From positions 8,556,001 through 8,620,000 of the forward strand of contig NZ_CP036426.1 of NCBI RefSeq assembly GCF_007752535.1: a stretch of 64,000 nucleotides of DNA, written 5' to 3'. Source of the DNA: Tautonia plasticadhaerens. Its GTDB lineage: Bacteria; Planctomycetota; Planctomycetia; Isosphaerales; Isosphaeraceae. The position numbers were made by a program, and so were the translations under genes. Positions 35,310 through 42,849 of this stretch are shown here, piece after piece. The notes below the pieces were generated by a model. It saw only the letters and a program-made list of their open reading frames with translations, did not search any database and was not told the DNA's origin. Within the stretch, counting starts at the first letter, position 1, and each line of letters begins with the position of its first letter.

Positions 35310-35924
35310 CTAGGGAAGCCCCTCGACCCCCTCCAGGGCGGCCTGGAGCTTCTGCCGGGCATAGTGCAGGCGGCTCATGACGGTGCCGATGGGCACGCCC
35401 TGGGCCTCGGCGATCTCCTTGTAGCTCAGCTCGGCCTCGGCGAAGAGGACGAAGGTCTCCCGGATGGCGGGGCTGAGCCGGGCCAGCGCGGCGTCGATGG
35501 CCCGTCGGAGGTCGGCCAGGTGGAGCCCCCGGGCCGGGTCGTCCTCGACGCTCGGCTCGACGGCCGAGGTGCCCGAGCCCCCCGGGCCGGCGCCGTCGGC
35601 GTCGAGGTCGGTCAGGCGGAGGGCGGGGCGCCTCCCCTTGCGCCGGCCGAGGTCGTGGGAGGCGTTGGTGACGATCCTCAGCAGCCAGGTGCGGAAGGCG
35701 CTGCGGCCGTCGAAGGCGTCGAGGTTGCGGAAGGCCTTGATGAAGCCGTCCTGCACGGCGTCCATCGCGTCCTCGGAATTGCCGAGCAGGCGGTAGGCCA
35801 CCCGATAGGCCACCTCGCGGCCGCGACGGAAGAGCTCCTCGCGGGCCTCGGGGTCGCCGGCTCGGGCCAGCTCGACCAGGGCTTCGTCGGGCGCCTCCAC
35901 GACGCCCCCTCGGGGATCGGGCAT
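35310..35924 (-). CDS. ECF-type RNA polymerase sigma factor
   Basis: The 204-residue protein has region 2 (EVAYRVAYRLLGNSEDAMDAVQDGFIKAFRNLDAFDG, about residues 36-72; key DAMDAVQDGF) and SAFRTWLLRIVTNASHD. Region 4 (LSPAIRETFVLFAEAELSYKEIAEAQGVPIGTVMSRLHYARQKL) has the helix-turn-helix EIAEAQGVPIGTVMSRLH. There is no region 1 or 3, as in ECF factors. It is followed on the same strand by an anti-sigma factor and an exported protein. The signal and regulon are unknown; no motif duplicated upstream was found to suggest autoregulation. Confidence 0.95.
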   Translation of the reverse strand: MPDPRGGVVEAPDEALVELARAGDPEAREELFRRGREVAYRVAYRLLGNSEDAMDAVQDGFIKAFRNLDAFDGRSAFRTWLLRIVTNASHDLGRRKGRRPALRLTDLDADGAGPGGSGTSAVEPSVEDDPARGLHLADLRRAIDAALARLSPAIRETFVLFAEAELSYKEIAEAQGVPIGTVMSRLHYARQKLQAALEGVEGLP

Positions 35925-36396
35925 GGTGCGGGTGGTCCTCGCCGGATTCGACGCCGATCGCCCCAGGTTATTCGATCGCCGGGCGGGGCAGAAGCCGGGA
36001 CGCGGCGGACGCCGATCCGGGAGGCGGACGCCCGCCCTCGCCGGGCCCGGGGCCGTGCGTCCCGCCCCCCGGGCCCCCGCCCATTGCCCTTGACCGTCTC
36101 GGGGATCGGATCAATAGTACGCCCATCCGAGTGCGGACGACGATCCGCCCGGAGTCGCATCCGGCCGAACCCCGTCGACTCGCCGACCGCCGCGCCTCGA
36201 ACCGCCCCGTCCGGCACCCCTCCCCTCGAATCCACCCCCCTTGAATCGACTCGCCGGCCGGGCCGAGCCCGGGCCTCGCCGACCCGAGGCCGGGACGGCC
36301 GGGAGCGGGCGACCGGGACGCGCCGGGGCGTCGATCGGCACCACGACCCACCCGGATTGGCCCGACCACCTCGCGTTTCCAGGAGGGATTGCGCCC
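35925..36396. other. Divergent intergenic region upstream of the ECF sigma and PEP-CTERM genes
   Basis: No gene is seen. On the plus strand TTGACC (36090-36095), 17-bp spacer, AATAGT (36113-36118) could be a promoter for the PEP-CTERM gene, with a long leader of about 280 nt. The sigma gene promoter could not be fixed. Confidence 0.35.
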
Positions 36397-37104
36397 ATGT
36401 CTCGTCGCCCGCTCGGATCGTCGGCCGTCCTCGGCACCCTGATGTTGCTTTCGCCGGCCGTCTTGGGCCCGACCGCGTCGGCCTCGGCCACCAAGACGGT
36501 GGCCTTCCGGCTCTCGAACACCACGGCGAACCCGGTCTCGGAGATGTACTTCGAGCTCGTCCCGACCGGGACGATCCTGCCCCCGGTGATCGGCACCGCC
36601 CCGGACGGCTCGCCGGTCGAGGGCAGCCCGATGAAGGCCCTGCCCAGCTCCAGGGGCATCGACGTGTCGTCGGCCTACGTCCTGCTGACCGACGACCCGG
36701 CCCAGGCCGACATGGAGCGGATGTTCCTGCTCTTCGGCTACGAGCCCGACCCCGACGCCGCCCCCGGCGCCGTGCCCTTCGCCCCCCTGCTCGACGACGC
36801 GGGGGCCCGGGTCGGCCAGCTCGACCCGGGGGGCACCTTCGACTTCGAACTGACCCTGGCCCAGGGTTCGATCGGCTATTTGCTCAAGTCGGCCATCGAC
36901 GGCCTGACCGTCTCGGTGCTCGACGCCTCCACCCCCGAGCCGCCCCCGTCCCCCGGCCACGGCGGCGGCTCCGGCGGCGAGAACCCCGGCACGCCGGTGC
37001 CCGAGCCCTCCGCCCTGCTGCTCTGGGCGGCGATCGGCCTCGCCGGCCTGGGCGGCCTCTCCCGGCGCCGCCGGGCGCGACCGGCCCCGGCCCTCCGGGG
37101 CTGA
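36397..37104 (+). CDS. PEP-CTERM sorting-domain protein
   Basis: The ATG at 36397 follows CAGGAGGGA. The 235-residue protein has a signal peptide (about 1-29, ending SAS), a beta-rich domain of about 140 residues, a Pro/Gly linker, and a C-terminal PEP-CTERM signal: VPEPSALLLWAAIGLAGLGG followed by Arg-rich RRRRARP. Proteins with this signal are processed by exosortase and usually become extracellular or surface-matrix components. No exosortase is in the window. The mature domain has no recognised family. Confidence 0.9.
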   Translation: MSRRPLGSSAVLGTLMLLSPAVLGPTASASATKTVAFRLSNTTANPVSEMYFELVPTGTILPPVIGTAPDGSPVEGSPMKALPSSRGIDVSSAYVLLTDDPAQADMERMFLLFGYEPDPDAAPGAVPFAPLLDDAGARVGQLDPGGTFDFELTLAQGSIGYLLKSAIDGLTVSVLDASTPEPPPSPGHGGGSGGENPGTPVPEPSALLLWAAIGLAGLGGLSRRRRARPAPALRG

Positions 37105-37356
37105 TCCCCCGCCGGGGGAACCCGGGGCATGCCGGATGAGGGATGCCCGGTCGGTGCTGGCCGGCCGGGTCGGCCCCCCCGCATCGGGCGCCGATCCTCC
37201 GGCATCCGCCATCCCGGATCGGCCCCCCCCACCTCGCCCCCGGCCGATCCCGACGCCTCCCCCTTGGCATCGCCGCCGCTTCCGGTCACGATGGGGAGCC
37301 CCGGGAGGGTCGCGGACCCGGAGTTTGGACGCAGGGATCGAAGGGGGCCCGTCGGC

Positions 37357-37887
37357 GTGGAGATCCTGATCAGCGAGGAGGAGATCCTGGCCCGGGTCGC
37401 GGAACTCGGCCGCCGGATCGACGCCGACTACCAGGGCAAGCCGCTGACGATCGTGGCGGTCTTGACCGGCAGCCTGATCCTGCTGGCCGACCTGATCAGA
37501 CGCATCCACCTGCCCCACCGGGTCGCCCTGCTCCAGGCCAGCAGCTACAAGGGCGCCACCACCGAGCGGGGCGACCTGGCCGTCAACGAGGCCTTCGCCC
37601 CGGTCGTCCACGGCCGGGACGTCCTGCTGCTGGACGACATCTTCGACACCGGCCACACCCTCTCGGCCCTGGTCCCCGGGCTAATGGCCCGGGGGGCGCG
37701 CAGCGTCCGGACGGCGGTGTTGCTCCGCAAGGAAGGGAGGCAGGAGGTGGCGATGGAGCCCGACTACGTCGGCTTCGAGATCCCCGACGCCTTCGTCGTC
37801 GGCTACGGGCTCGACTACGACGACGACTTCCGCCACCTGCCCCACATCGCCGTGCTCGACCCCGAGAAACACCTCCCCCCCCGCTGA
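37357..37887 (+). CDS. hpt: Hypoxanthine phosphoribosyltransferase
   Basis: The GTG at 37357 begins VEILISEEEI, matching the N-terminal start of Hpt proteins at 176 residues; the open frame further upstream looks non-coding. Motifs are IVAVLTGSLILLADLIR (substrate loop), SSYKGATT, the PRPP-binding LLLDDIFDTGHTLSAL with the two acidic residues, and DYVGFEIPDAFVVGYGLDYDD. It salvages hypoxanthine or guanine to IMP or GMP with PRPP. The ribosome binding site is only a G run, so the start is moderately sure. It sits 52 bp before a GT4 gene. Confidence 0.93.
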   Translation: MEILISEEEILARVAELGRRIDADYQGKPLTIVAVLTGSLILLADLIRRIHLPHRVALLQASSYKGATTERGDLAVNEAFAPVVHGRDVLLLDDIFDTGHTLSALVPGLMARGARSVRTAVLLRKEGRQEVAMEPDYVGFEIPDAFVVGYGLDYDDDFRHLPHIAVLDPEKHLPPR

Positions 37888-37939
37888 GCGGCCCGGGGGC
37901 GCCCGGCCGGGCCCCCTCCCCGCCGAAGGTCACCCCCTC

Positions 37940-39073
37940 GTGCGCATCGCCCTAGTCTCCCGACGCTACCCCCCCCTGATCGGCGGCGCCGAGAAGGTCC
38001 TCAGCTACCTCGCCCCCGCCCTGGCCGACCTCGGCCACGAGGTGGCCGTGCTCACCGCCCGCCCGCCCGGCCCGGACGTGCCGGGGGTCGAGCCGGTGCC
38101 GACCCGGGCGGGCTCCTGCACGGTCCGACGCCTGGCGACCTCCCGGCTCCGGTTCGTCGGGACGTGGCGCTACATGAACAACCTCCGGGAGCGACTGGAG
38201 GCCGACCCGCCGGATCTGGCCTACGTGTCGATGCTCAAGCACGACGCCTACGTCGCCGTCGAGGTCGGCCGACGGCTGGGCTTCCCCGTCGTCCTCCGCC
38301 CCGAGGGGGCCGGGGCCACCGGCGACCTCTCCTGGCAGTCCTGGGGCAACTTCGGCCGGAAGATCGGCGAGCGGACGAAGCAGGCCGACGCGATCGTGGC
38401 CATCTCGAAGGCGGTCGAGGACGAACTCCGGGACGCCGGATACGACCGGTCGAAGATCCACCGGCTGCCCAACGGCGTCCCCGTGCCCGAGCCGTCCTGG
38501 AGGCGTCGGGACGGCTGGCGAGACGCCCCCCGGGCCGCCTTCGTCGGCCGGCTGGCGCCGGAGAAGGGGCTCGACACCCTGATCGAGGCCTGGCCGATCG
38601 TCCGACGCTCGTTCCCCGCCGCCCACCTCACCATTTACGGGGAGGGGCCCGAGGGGCCGACCCTGGGGGCGGGCGTCGGCAAGCTCGGCCTGGGGGACGC
38701 CATCACCTTCGCCGGCCCCACCGTCGACCCGACCGCCGCCCTCCGGGACGCCGACCTGTTCGTCCTCCCCTCCCGGGAGGAGGGGATGAGCGTCGCCCTG
38801 CTCGAAGCCATGGCGCTGGGCATCCCGGTCGTCGCCTCGTCGATCCCCGGCAACCGCCGGGTCGTCTCCGACTTCAAGGACGGCCGCCTCGCGCCGGTCG
38901 ACGACCCCGAGGGCCTGGCCCGGGTGGTCGTCGAGCAGTGGACGGAGTTCGACCGCGCCTTCCACATGAGCCGGGCCGCCCGGAAGAAGGTGGAGGGCTC
39001 CTACTCCGTCTCGACCATGGCCCGCCAGCACGACGGCCTGTTCCGGTCGCTGGCTTCGGCCCGGGGCGGCTGA
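37940..39073 (+). CDS. Glycosyltransferase family 4
   Basis: The 377-residue GT-B protein begins at GTG with RIALVSRRYPPLIGGAEKVL, a typical GT4 N-terminal domain start. The C-terminal domain has FVGRLAPEKGLDTLIEAW (donor-binding region), GEGPEGP, and FVLPSREEGMSVALLEAMALGIPVVAS, with the EX7E-type acidic motif. It transfers a sugar from an activated nucleotide donor, probably in exopolysaccharide or glycolipid synthesis, on the cytoplasmic face. No signal peptide. A second GT4 gene lies 1.4 kb on, with a LysM-like gene on the opposite strand between them. Confidence 0.93.
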   Translation: MRIALVSRRYPPLIGGAEKVLSYLAPALADLGHEVAVLTARPPGPDVPGVEPVPTRAGSCTVRRLATSRLRFVGTWRYMNNLRERLEADPPDLAYVSMLKHDAYVAVEVGRRLGFPVVLRPEGAGATGDLSWQSWGNFGRKIGERTKQADAIVAISKAVEDELRDAGYDRSKIHRLPNGVPVPEPSWRRRDGWRDAPRAAFVGRLAPEKGLDTLIEAWPIVRRSFPAAHLTIYGEGPEGPTLGAGVGKLGLGDAITFAGPTVDPTAALRDADLFVLPSREEGMSVALLEAMALGIPVVASSIPGNRRVVSDFKDGRLAPVDDPEGLARVVVEQWTEFDRAFHMSRAARKKVEGSYSVSTMARQHDGLFRSLASARGG

Positions 39074-39141
39074 CCGATCGGCCGTCGCCGGCCCCCCTCG
39101 CCCGCCTCCGGGACGGGCCGAAAGGCAGCCGGGCGCCTCGA

Positions 39142-40026
39142 TCAGATGCCGAAGTAACCCCGATCGTACATGAAGCCGCCCCGGCAGGCGACGCTGGCGC
39201 CGGGGATCCCCAGCGTACCGCCCCCCAGGATCGCGACCCCGGACGGGGAGAACCGCTGGAAGGCGACTCGAAGTGCCGCCAGGTTCCCGTACCGGAGGAA
39301 GGAATCAATCTGCTTGAGCAGCAGCACGGGGACCGTGACCCCGAAGAGCAGCAGCGAGAACGAGCCGCCCCCCACCACGAACCAGAAGTTGGCCCCGCCC
39401 TCCAGGACGATGACCCAGTGCCGGAAGTCGTCGATCGTCAGCTGTCGCCGGAACGGCGACCTCAGGATCGTCCCGAGACTCGGGAACTGGACGGTCGAGA
39501 AGGAGCCGCCCACGGAGAAACCCTCGGAGGGCCAACCCACGGTCAGGCCCCCCGCCAGTGCGTGGAACCAGGTGGTGACGGCCACCGACTTCTTCGTGAT
39601 CCCGATGGTCGCATACTGGCCGGTCAGGAACGTCAGGGATAGGTCGCCGCCCCCGGTTCCCGTCACTTCCCAGTCCGTCCTGATGAACGTCGACATGAGC
39701 CAATCGATCAGCTGCGACGCGAAGTCCGACCGCAAGGGGGGCGTGTCGTCCCCGGGAACCGGGCCGGGACCGATGACGGGAGCGGTGACGGGCTCCCCGG
39801 GCAGGGGGCCCGGGTGGTAGATCGTCTCCCCGGCGAAGATCCGATTTGGGTCGACGATATCCGCGTATGAATTTTTATATTTACGCTTGAACCGGTCCCA
39901 GTTCGCCAGCGGATCCCCGTAGATTGCCGAGGCGTACTTGCTGATCCAGTCGCCGGGCTTGACCTTGATCGACCGGTCGTCCTGCACCGTGACCGAGTAG
40001 CCGCCGTTGGAGTAGATCCTGCTCAT
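39142..40026 (-). CDS. LysM-like domain protein, unknown function
   Basis: The 294-residue protein starts with a short N-terminal strand. A LysM-like segment lies at about residues 20-70 (IKVKPGDWISKYASAIYGD, DPNRIFAGETIYHP), and a Pro-rich linker follows (71-97). The remaining 195 residues are beta-rich and hydrophobic (VLEGGANFWFVVGGG, then SFSLLLFGVTVPVLLLKQI), with Phe and Gly abundant, ending MYDRGYFGI. There is no obvious signal peptide. The gene is more A/T-rich than its neighbours in places. The LysM part suggests peptidoglycan binding or a tail/baseplate-like role. Alternative identities cannot be excluded. It is divergent from the second GT4 gene. Confidence 0.75.
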   Translation of the reverse strand: MSRIYSNGGYSVTVQDDRSIKVKPGDWISKYASAIYGDPLANWDRFKRKYKNSYADIVDPNRIFAGETIYHPGPLPGEPVTAPVIGPGPVPGDDTPPLRSDFASQLIDWLMSTFIRTDWEVTGTGGGDLSLTFLTGQYATIGITKKSVAVTTWFHALAGGLTVGWPSEGFSVGGSFSTVQFPSLGTILRSPFRRQLTIDDFRHWVIVLEGGANFWFVVGGGSFSLLLFGVTVPVLLLKQIDSFLRYGNLAALRVAFQRFSPSGVAILGGGTLGIPGASVACRGGFMYDRGYFGI

Positions 40027-40470
40027 GGCCGAAACTCCGAGTGGGGAGGCCGGTGTCGGGACTCGCCGGCCGAAGTGACTGACACCCGATCGTCATCACA
40101 AGCGCCGGCCCGACCGCGCCGGCCCCATTAGCAAGCGGACCGGACTCGGCCGGCGCGGACGCCGAGACGACGGCCCCGAGGGGCCACGACGGCAGGGCGT
40201 GAGGTTCAGGGGAGAGGTCCCGGGCAGGGCCGGCGTCGAACGACGGGCGCTCCCGGTCGGGGCACGTGGGATGCCTCGATGAGGCACTCACTGTTGATCG
40301 AAGTCCGGCCCCCCGGGGCGACATCCGGCCTCCGCCGACTCCCCGGATCGCACCCGACGAGGGGCCCGACACCGCCGGGGCGATCGGGAGGGGCCTTGAG
40401 TCGGTCGGGCGGATCGGCCACAATCGCTCGCCCTCGGGATCTCCACCTATCGGACCGCACCGAGCCCGCC
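40027..40470. other. Divergent intergenic region between the LysM-like and GT4 genes
   Basis: No gene is seen; open frames here are compositional. On the plus strand TTGAGT (40396-40401), 17-bp spacer, CACAAT (40419-40424) is a plausible promoter for the GT4 gene, with the GTG 46 bp on. Nothing similar could be fixed for the LysM-like gene. Confidence 0.4.
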
Positions 40471-41598
40471 GTGCTGAACGTCTTGCAGGTGATCCCCACG
40501 CTCGACCGCTCCGGCGCCGAGAAGCAGATGGTGCTGCTCGCCGCCGGTCTCCCCCGGGACCGCTTCCGGGTCGAGGTCGCCGCCCTCACCCGCCTCGGCC
40601 CCCTGGCGGCCGACCTCGACGCCGCCGGGATCCCGATCCACCCGATCGGCAAGCGGCTGAAGCTCGACCCGGGCGCCCTGGATCGCCTGACCCGGCTGAT
40701 GAGGGAACGCCGATACGACGTGGTCCAGACCTGGATCTTCGCCGCCAACGCCTACGGCCGGGTCGCCGCGAGTCGGGCGAAGGTCCCGGTGGTGGTGACC
40801 GCCGAGATGGCCGTCGACCTCTGGAAGGGCCGCCTCCAGCTCGCCATCGACCGCCGCCTCGCCGCCCGGACCGACCGGGTCGTCGGGAACTCCCGGGCCG
40901 TGGTCGACTTCTACCGGGACGTCGCGGGCATCCCCGGCGAACGGCTCGAACTGATCCACTCCGGCATCGCCGACGAGGAGCCCCCGGCGGTCGACCCGGC
41001 GTCCGTCCGGGCCGGGCTGGGCCTGCCGCCCGACGCCCCCCTGCTCCTCTTCGCCGGCCGGCTCTACCCGCAGAAGCGGGTGCTCGACCTGCTCAAGGCC
41101 CTGGACATCCTCCAGCACGTCCGGCCCAATCTCCGGACCCTGATCGCCGGGGACGGCCCCCTGCGAACGGAGCTGGAGCGGTTCGCCGACGCCGTCGAAC
41201 TCCTCGAGCACCGCCGGGTCCTGTTCCTCGGCCACCGGGACGACGTGCCCGGCCTGCTCGCCGCCGCCGACGCCCTGGTCCTGCCCAGCGAGTTCGAGGG
41301 CCTGCCGAACGTGGTGCTGGAAGCCATGCGATTCCGCAAGCCCGTGGTCGCCACCGCCGCCCCGGGCACGACCGAGCTGGTCGTCGACGACCAGACCGGC
41401 CTGCTCGTCCCCGTCGGCGACTCCACCGCGCTGGCCCGGGCCCTGCTCCGGGTCGTCGACGACCCCGACCTCCGCCGACGCCTCGGCGACGCCGGTCGTT
41501 CCCGGGTCGAGCGGGAGTTCCGGGCCGACGCCATGGTCGACCGCTTCGCCTCCCTCTACGAGCGCCTCGCCCGCGCCAGGGGCCTCCCGATCCCCTGA
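40471..41598 (+). CDS. Glycosyltransferase family 4
   Basis: GTG at 40471 opens VLNVLQVIPTLDRSGAEKQM, a normal GT4 start; upstream frame lacks GT features. The 375-residue protein has the donor-site LFAGRLYPQKRVLDLLKAL, AGDGPLRTELE, FLGHRDDVPGLLAAADALVLPS, and EFEGLPNVVLEAMRFRKPVVAT, giving the EX7E pattern. It probably adds a sugar during cell-surface glycan synthesis. It lies downstream of the LysM-like gene but on the opposite strand, and a small membrane gene is convergent after it. Confidence 0.93.
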   Translation: MLNVLQVIPTLDRSGAEKQMVLLAAGLPRDRFRVEVAALTRLGPLAADLDAAGIPIHPIGKRLKLDPGALDRLTRLMRERRYDVVQTWIFAANAYGRVAASRAKVPVVVTAEMAVDLWKGRLQLAIDRRLAARTDRVVGNSRAVVDFYRDVAGIPGERLELIHSGIADEEPPAVDPASVRAGLGLPPDAPLLLFAGRLYPQKRVLDLLKALDILQHVRPNLRTLIAGDGPLRTELERFADAVELLEHRRVLFLGHRDDVPGLLAAADALVLPSEFEGLPNVVLEAMRFRKPVVATAAPGTTELVVDDQTGLLVPVGDSTALARALLRVVDDPDLRRRLGDAGRSRVEREFRADAMVDRFASLYERLARARGLPIP

Positions 41599-41605
41599 TC
41601 CCCCG

Positions 41606-42013
41606 TCACGCCCTCGTCCGGGGAGGCGCGTAGGGGTTGTCGGGATCGGCCGGCGGGCCGGGGTCGACGCCGAACCCATCCGCGCCTGGGAACGCCGGCC
41701 GGGCCTCCTCCCGCCGCTGCTGGGCGTAGAACGCCTTGCCCAGCAGGGCGACGATCACGCAGGTCGCCACCACGATCACGACCTCCACCCCCGCGATCAC
41801 CAGGTAGTCCGGCTCCCCCCGGCCGTCGAGCGCCGCCACCACGCCGATGACGATCCCCGCGGTCATCGCCACCGGGAACGGGGTCAGGCAGATCAGCCCC
41901 AGCAGCCGGGCCCGCCAGCCCGTCACCTTCCTGTCCTTGCCGACCGAGAACTTCCCCCGGACCAGCGCCGCGATGCCGAAGATCAGCAGCGCAATCTCCA
42001 TCCCCAGGATCAT
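41606..42013 (-). CDS. Small three-helix membrane protein, unknown
   Basis: The 135-residue protein has hydrophobic segments at about residues 1-20, 36-60 and 70-95, then a polar Pro/Asp/Gly-rich C-terminus (ADGFGVDPGPPADPDNPYAPP). The C-terminal PDNPYAPP-like tail is common to short planctomycete membrane proteins. It is convergent with the GT4 gene, with only 7 bp between stops. Function unknown. Confidence 0.72.
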   Translation of the reverse strand: MILGMEIALLIFGIAALVRGKFSVGKDRKVTGWRARLLGLICLTPFPVAMTAGIVIGVVAALDGRGEPDYLVIAGVEVVIVVATCVIVALLGKAFYAQQRREEARPAFPGADGFGVDPGPPADPDNPYAPPRTRA

Positions 42014-42162
42014 GGCAACGGCCCCATTCCTGCCTGAGTGAGCACGGGAACACGAGATCGGGAGGCATGCCCGGCCGGGCCGGGGCAGATCGCCCCGAGC
42101 ATCCTACCGCCGCCTCCGCCCGATCGCGAGCATCGGCTCGGGACGCCCCGCGTCCCGGGCGA

Positions 42163-42747
42163 TCAGGGCCGCCACTGGTTCGCCCGTCGATTCTCCGAGG
42201 CCAGCCTCGCCGTCTCCTCGACCCGCCGGGCCCTCGTCTCCGGCCGCTTCGCCTGGACGATCCACTCCAGGATCCCCCGCCTCACCGACCGGGGGAAGGC
42301 GTCGAAGTGGCGGTGGGCGTCGGGGAACCTGGCCAGGGCCTCGGCGAGGTCCCCGGGCACCTCCATCGCCTCGACGCCATCCAATTTCTCCCAGGATCCG
42401 TCCGCCCTCGCCGCCTCGACCTTCGCCAGCCCGGCCGGCGTCATCCGCCCGTCGGCGATCGCCCGCTCGACCCGTTGCTTGTTCGGCCCCGACCAGCCCG
42501 ACTTCGCCTTCCGGGGGGCGAAGTAGAGCATCGACCGTCGCTCGTCCAGCTTCGCGGGCTTGCTGTCGACCCAGCCGAAGCAGAGGGCCTCCTCGACCGC
42601 CTCGTCGTACTCGACCCTCGGCTCCCCGGTCGCCTTCTTCGAGGTGATCAGCCAGACCCCCTCGGCCCGCTCGTGGTTCGATTCCAGCCAGTCCCGCCAC
42701 TCGCACCGGGACCGAGGGTGGACGGAGTTGCTCGGCGGCTCGGCCAT
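42163..42747 (-). CDS. YdeI/OmpD-associated family protein
   Basis: The ATG at 42747 begins MAEPPSNSVHPRSRCEWRDW, the typical start; a longer open frame to 42834 has no support. The 194-residue protein has VWLITSKKATGEPRVEYDEA, EEALCFGWVDSKP, and the C-terminal AKRPETRARRVEETARLASE signature of the YdeI/OmdA family. These proteins have been linked to envelope or antimicrobial tolerance; activity is not known. No signal peptide, so probably cytoplasmic. Confidence 0.85.
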   Translation of the reverse strand: MAEPPSNSVHPRSRCEWRDWLESNHERAEGVWLITSKKATGEPRVEYDEAVEEALCFGWVDSKPAKLDERRSMLYFAPRKAKSGWSGPNKQRVERAIADGRMTPAGLAKVEAARADGSWEKLDGVEAMEVPGDLAEALARFPDAHRHFDAFPRSVRRGILEWIVQAKRPETRARRVEETARLASENRRANQWRP

Positions 42748-42849
42748 GAGCGGTTCGTTTCCCGAGACTGATCGATCGATCAACCCGCCGGGCGGGTCCG
42801 CCGGTAGTCTGACCTCAGCTGCATCGGGAGGCAAGGGGCGCCTTGAAGT

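Noticed and set aside
35280-37139. 619-codon plus-strand frame over the sigma and PEP-CTERM genes
   Set aside because: No motif and shadow composition; it runs antisense through the sigma factor gene.
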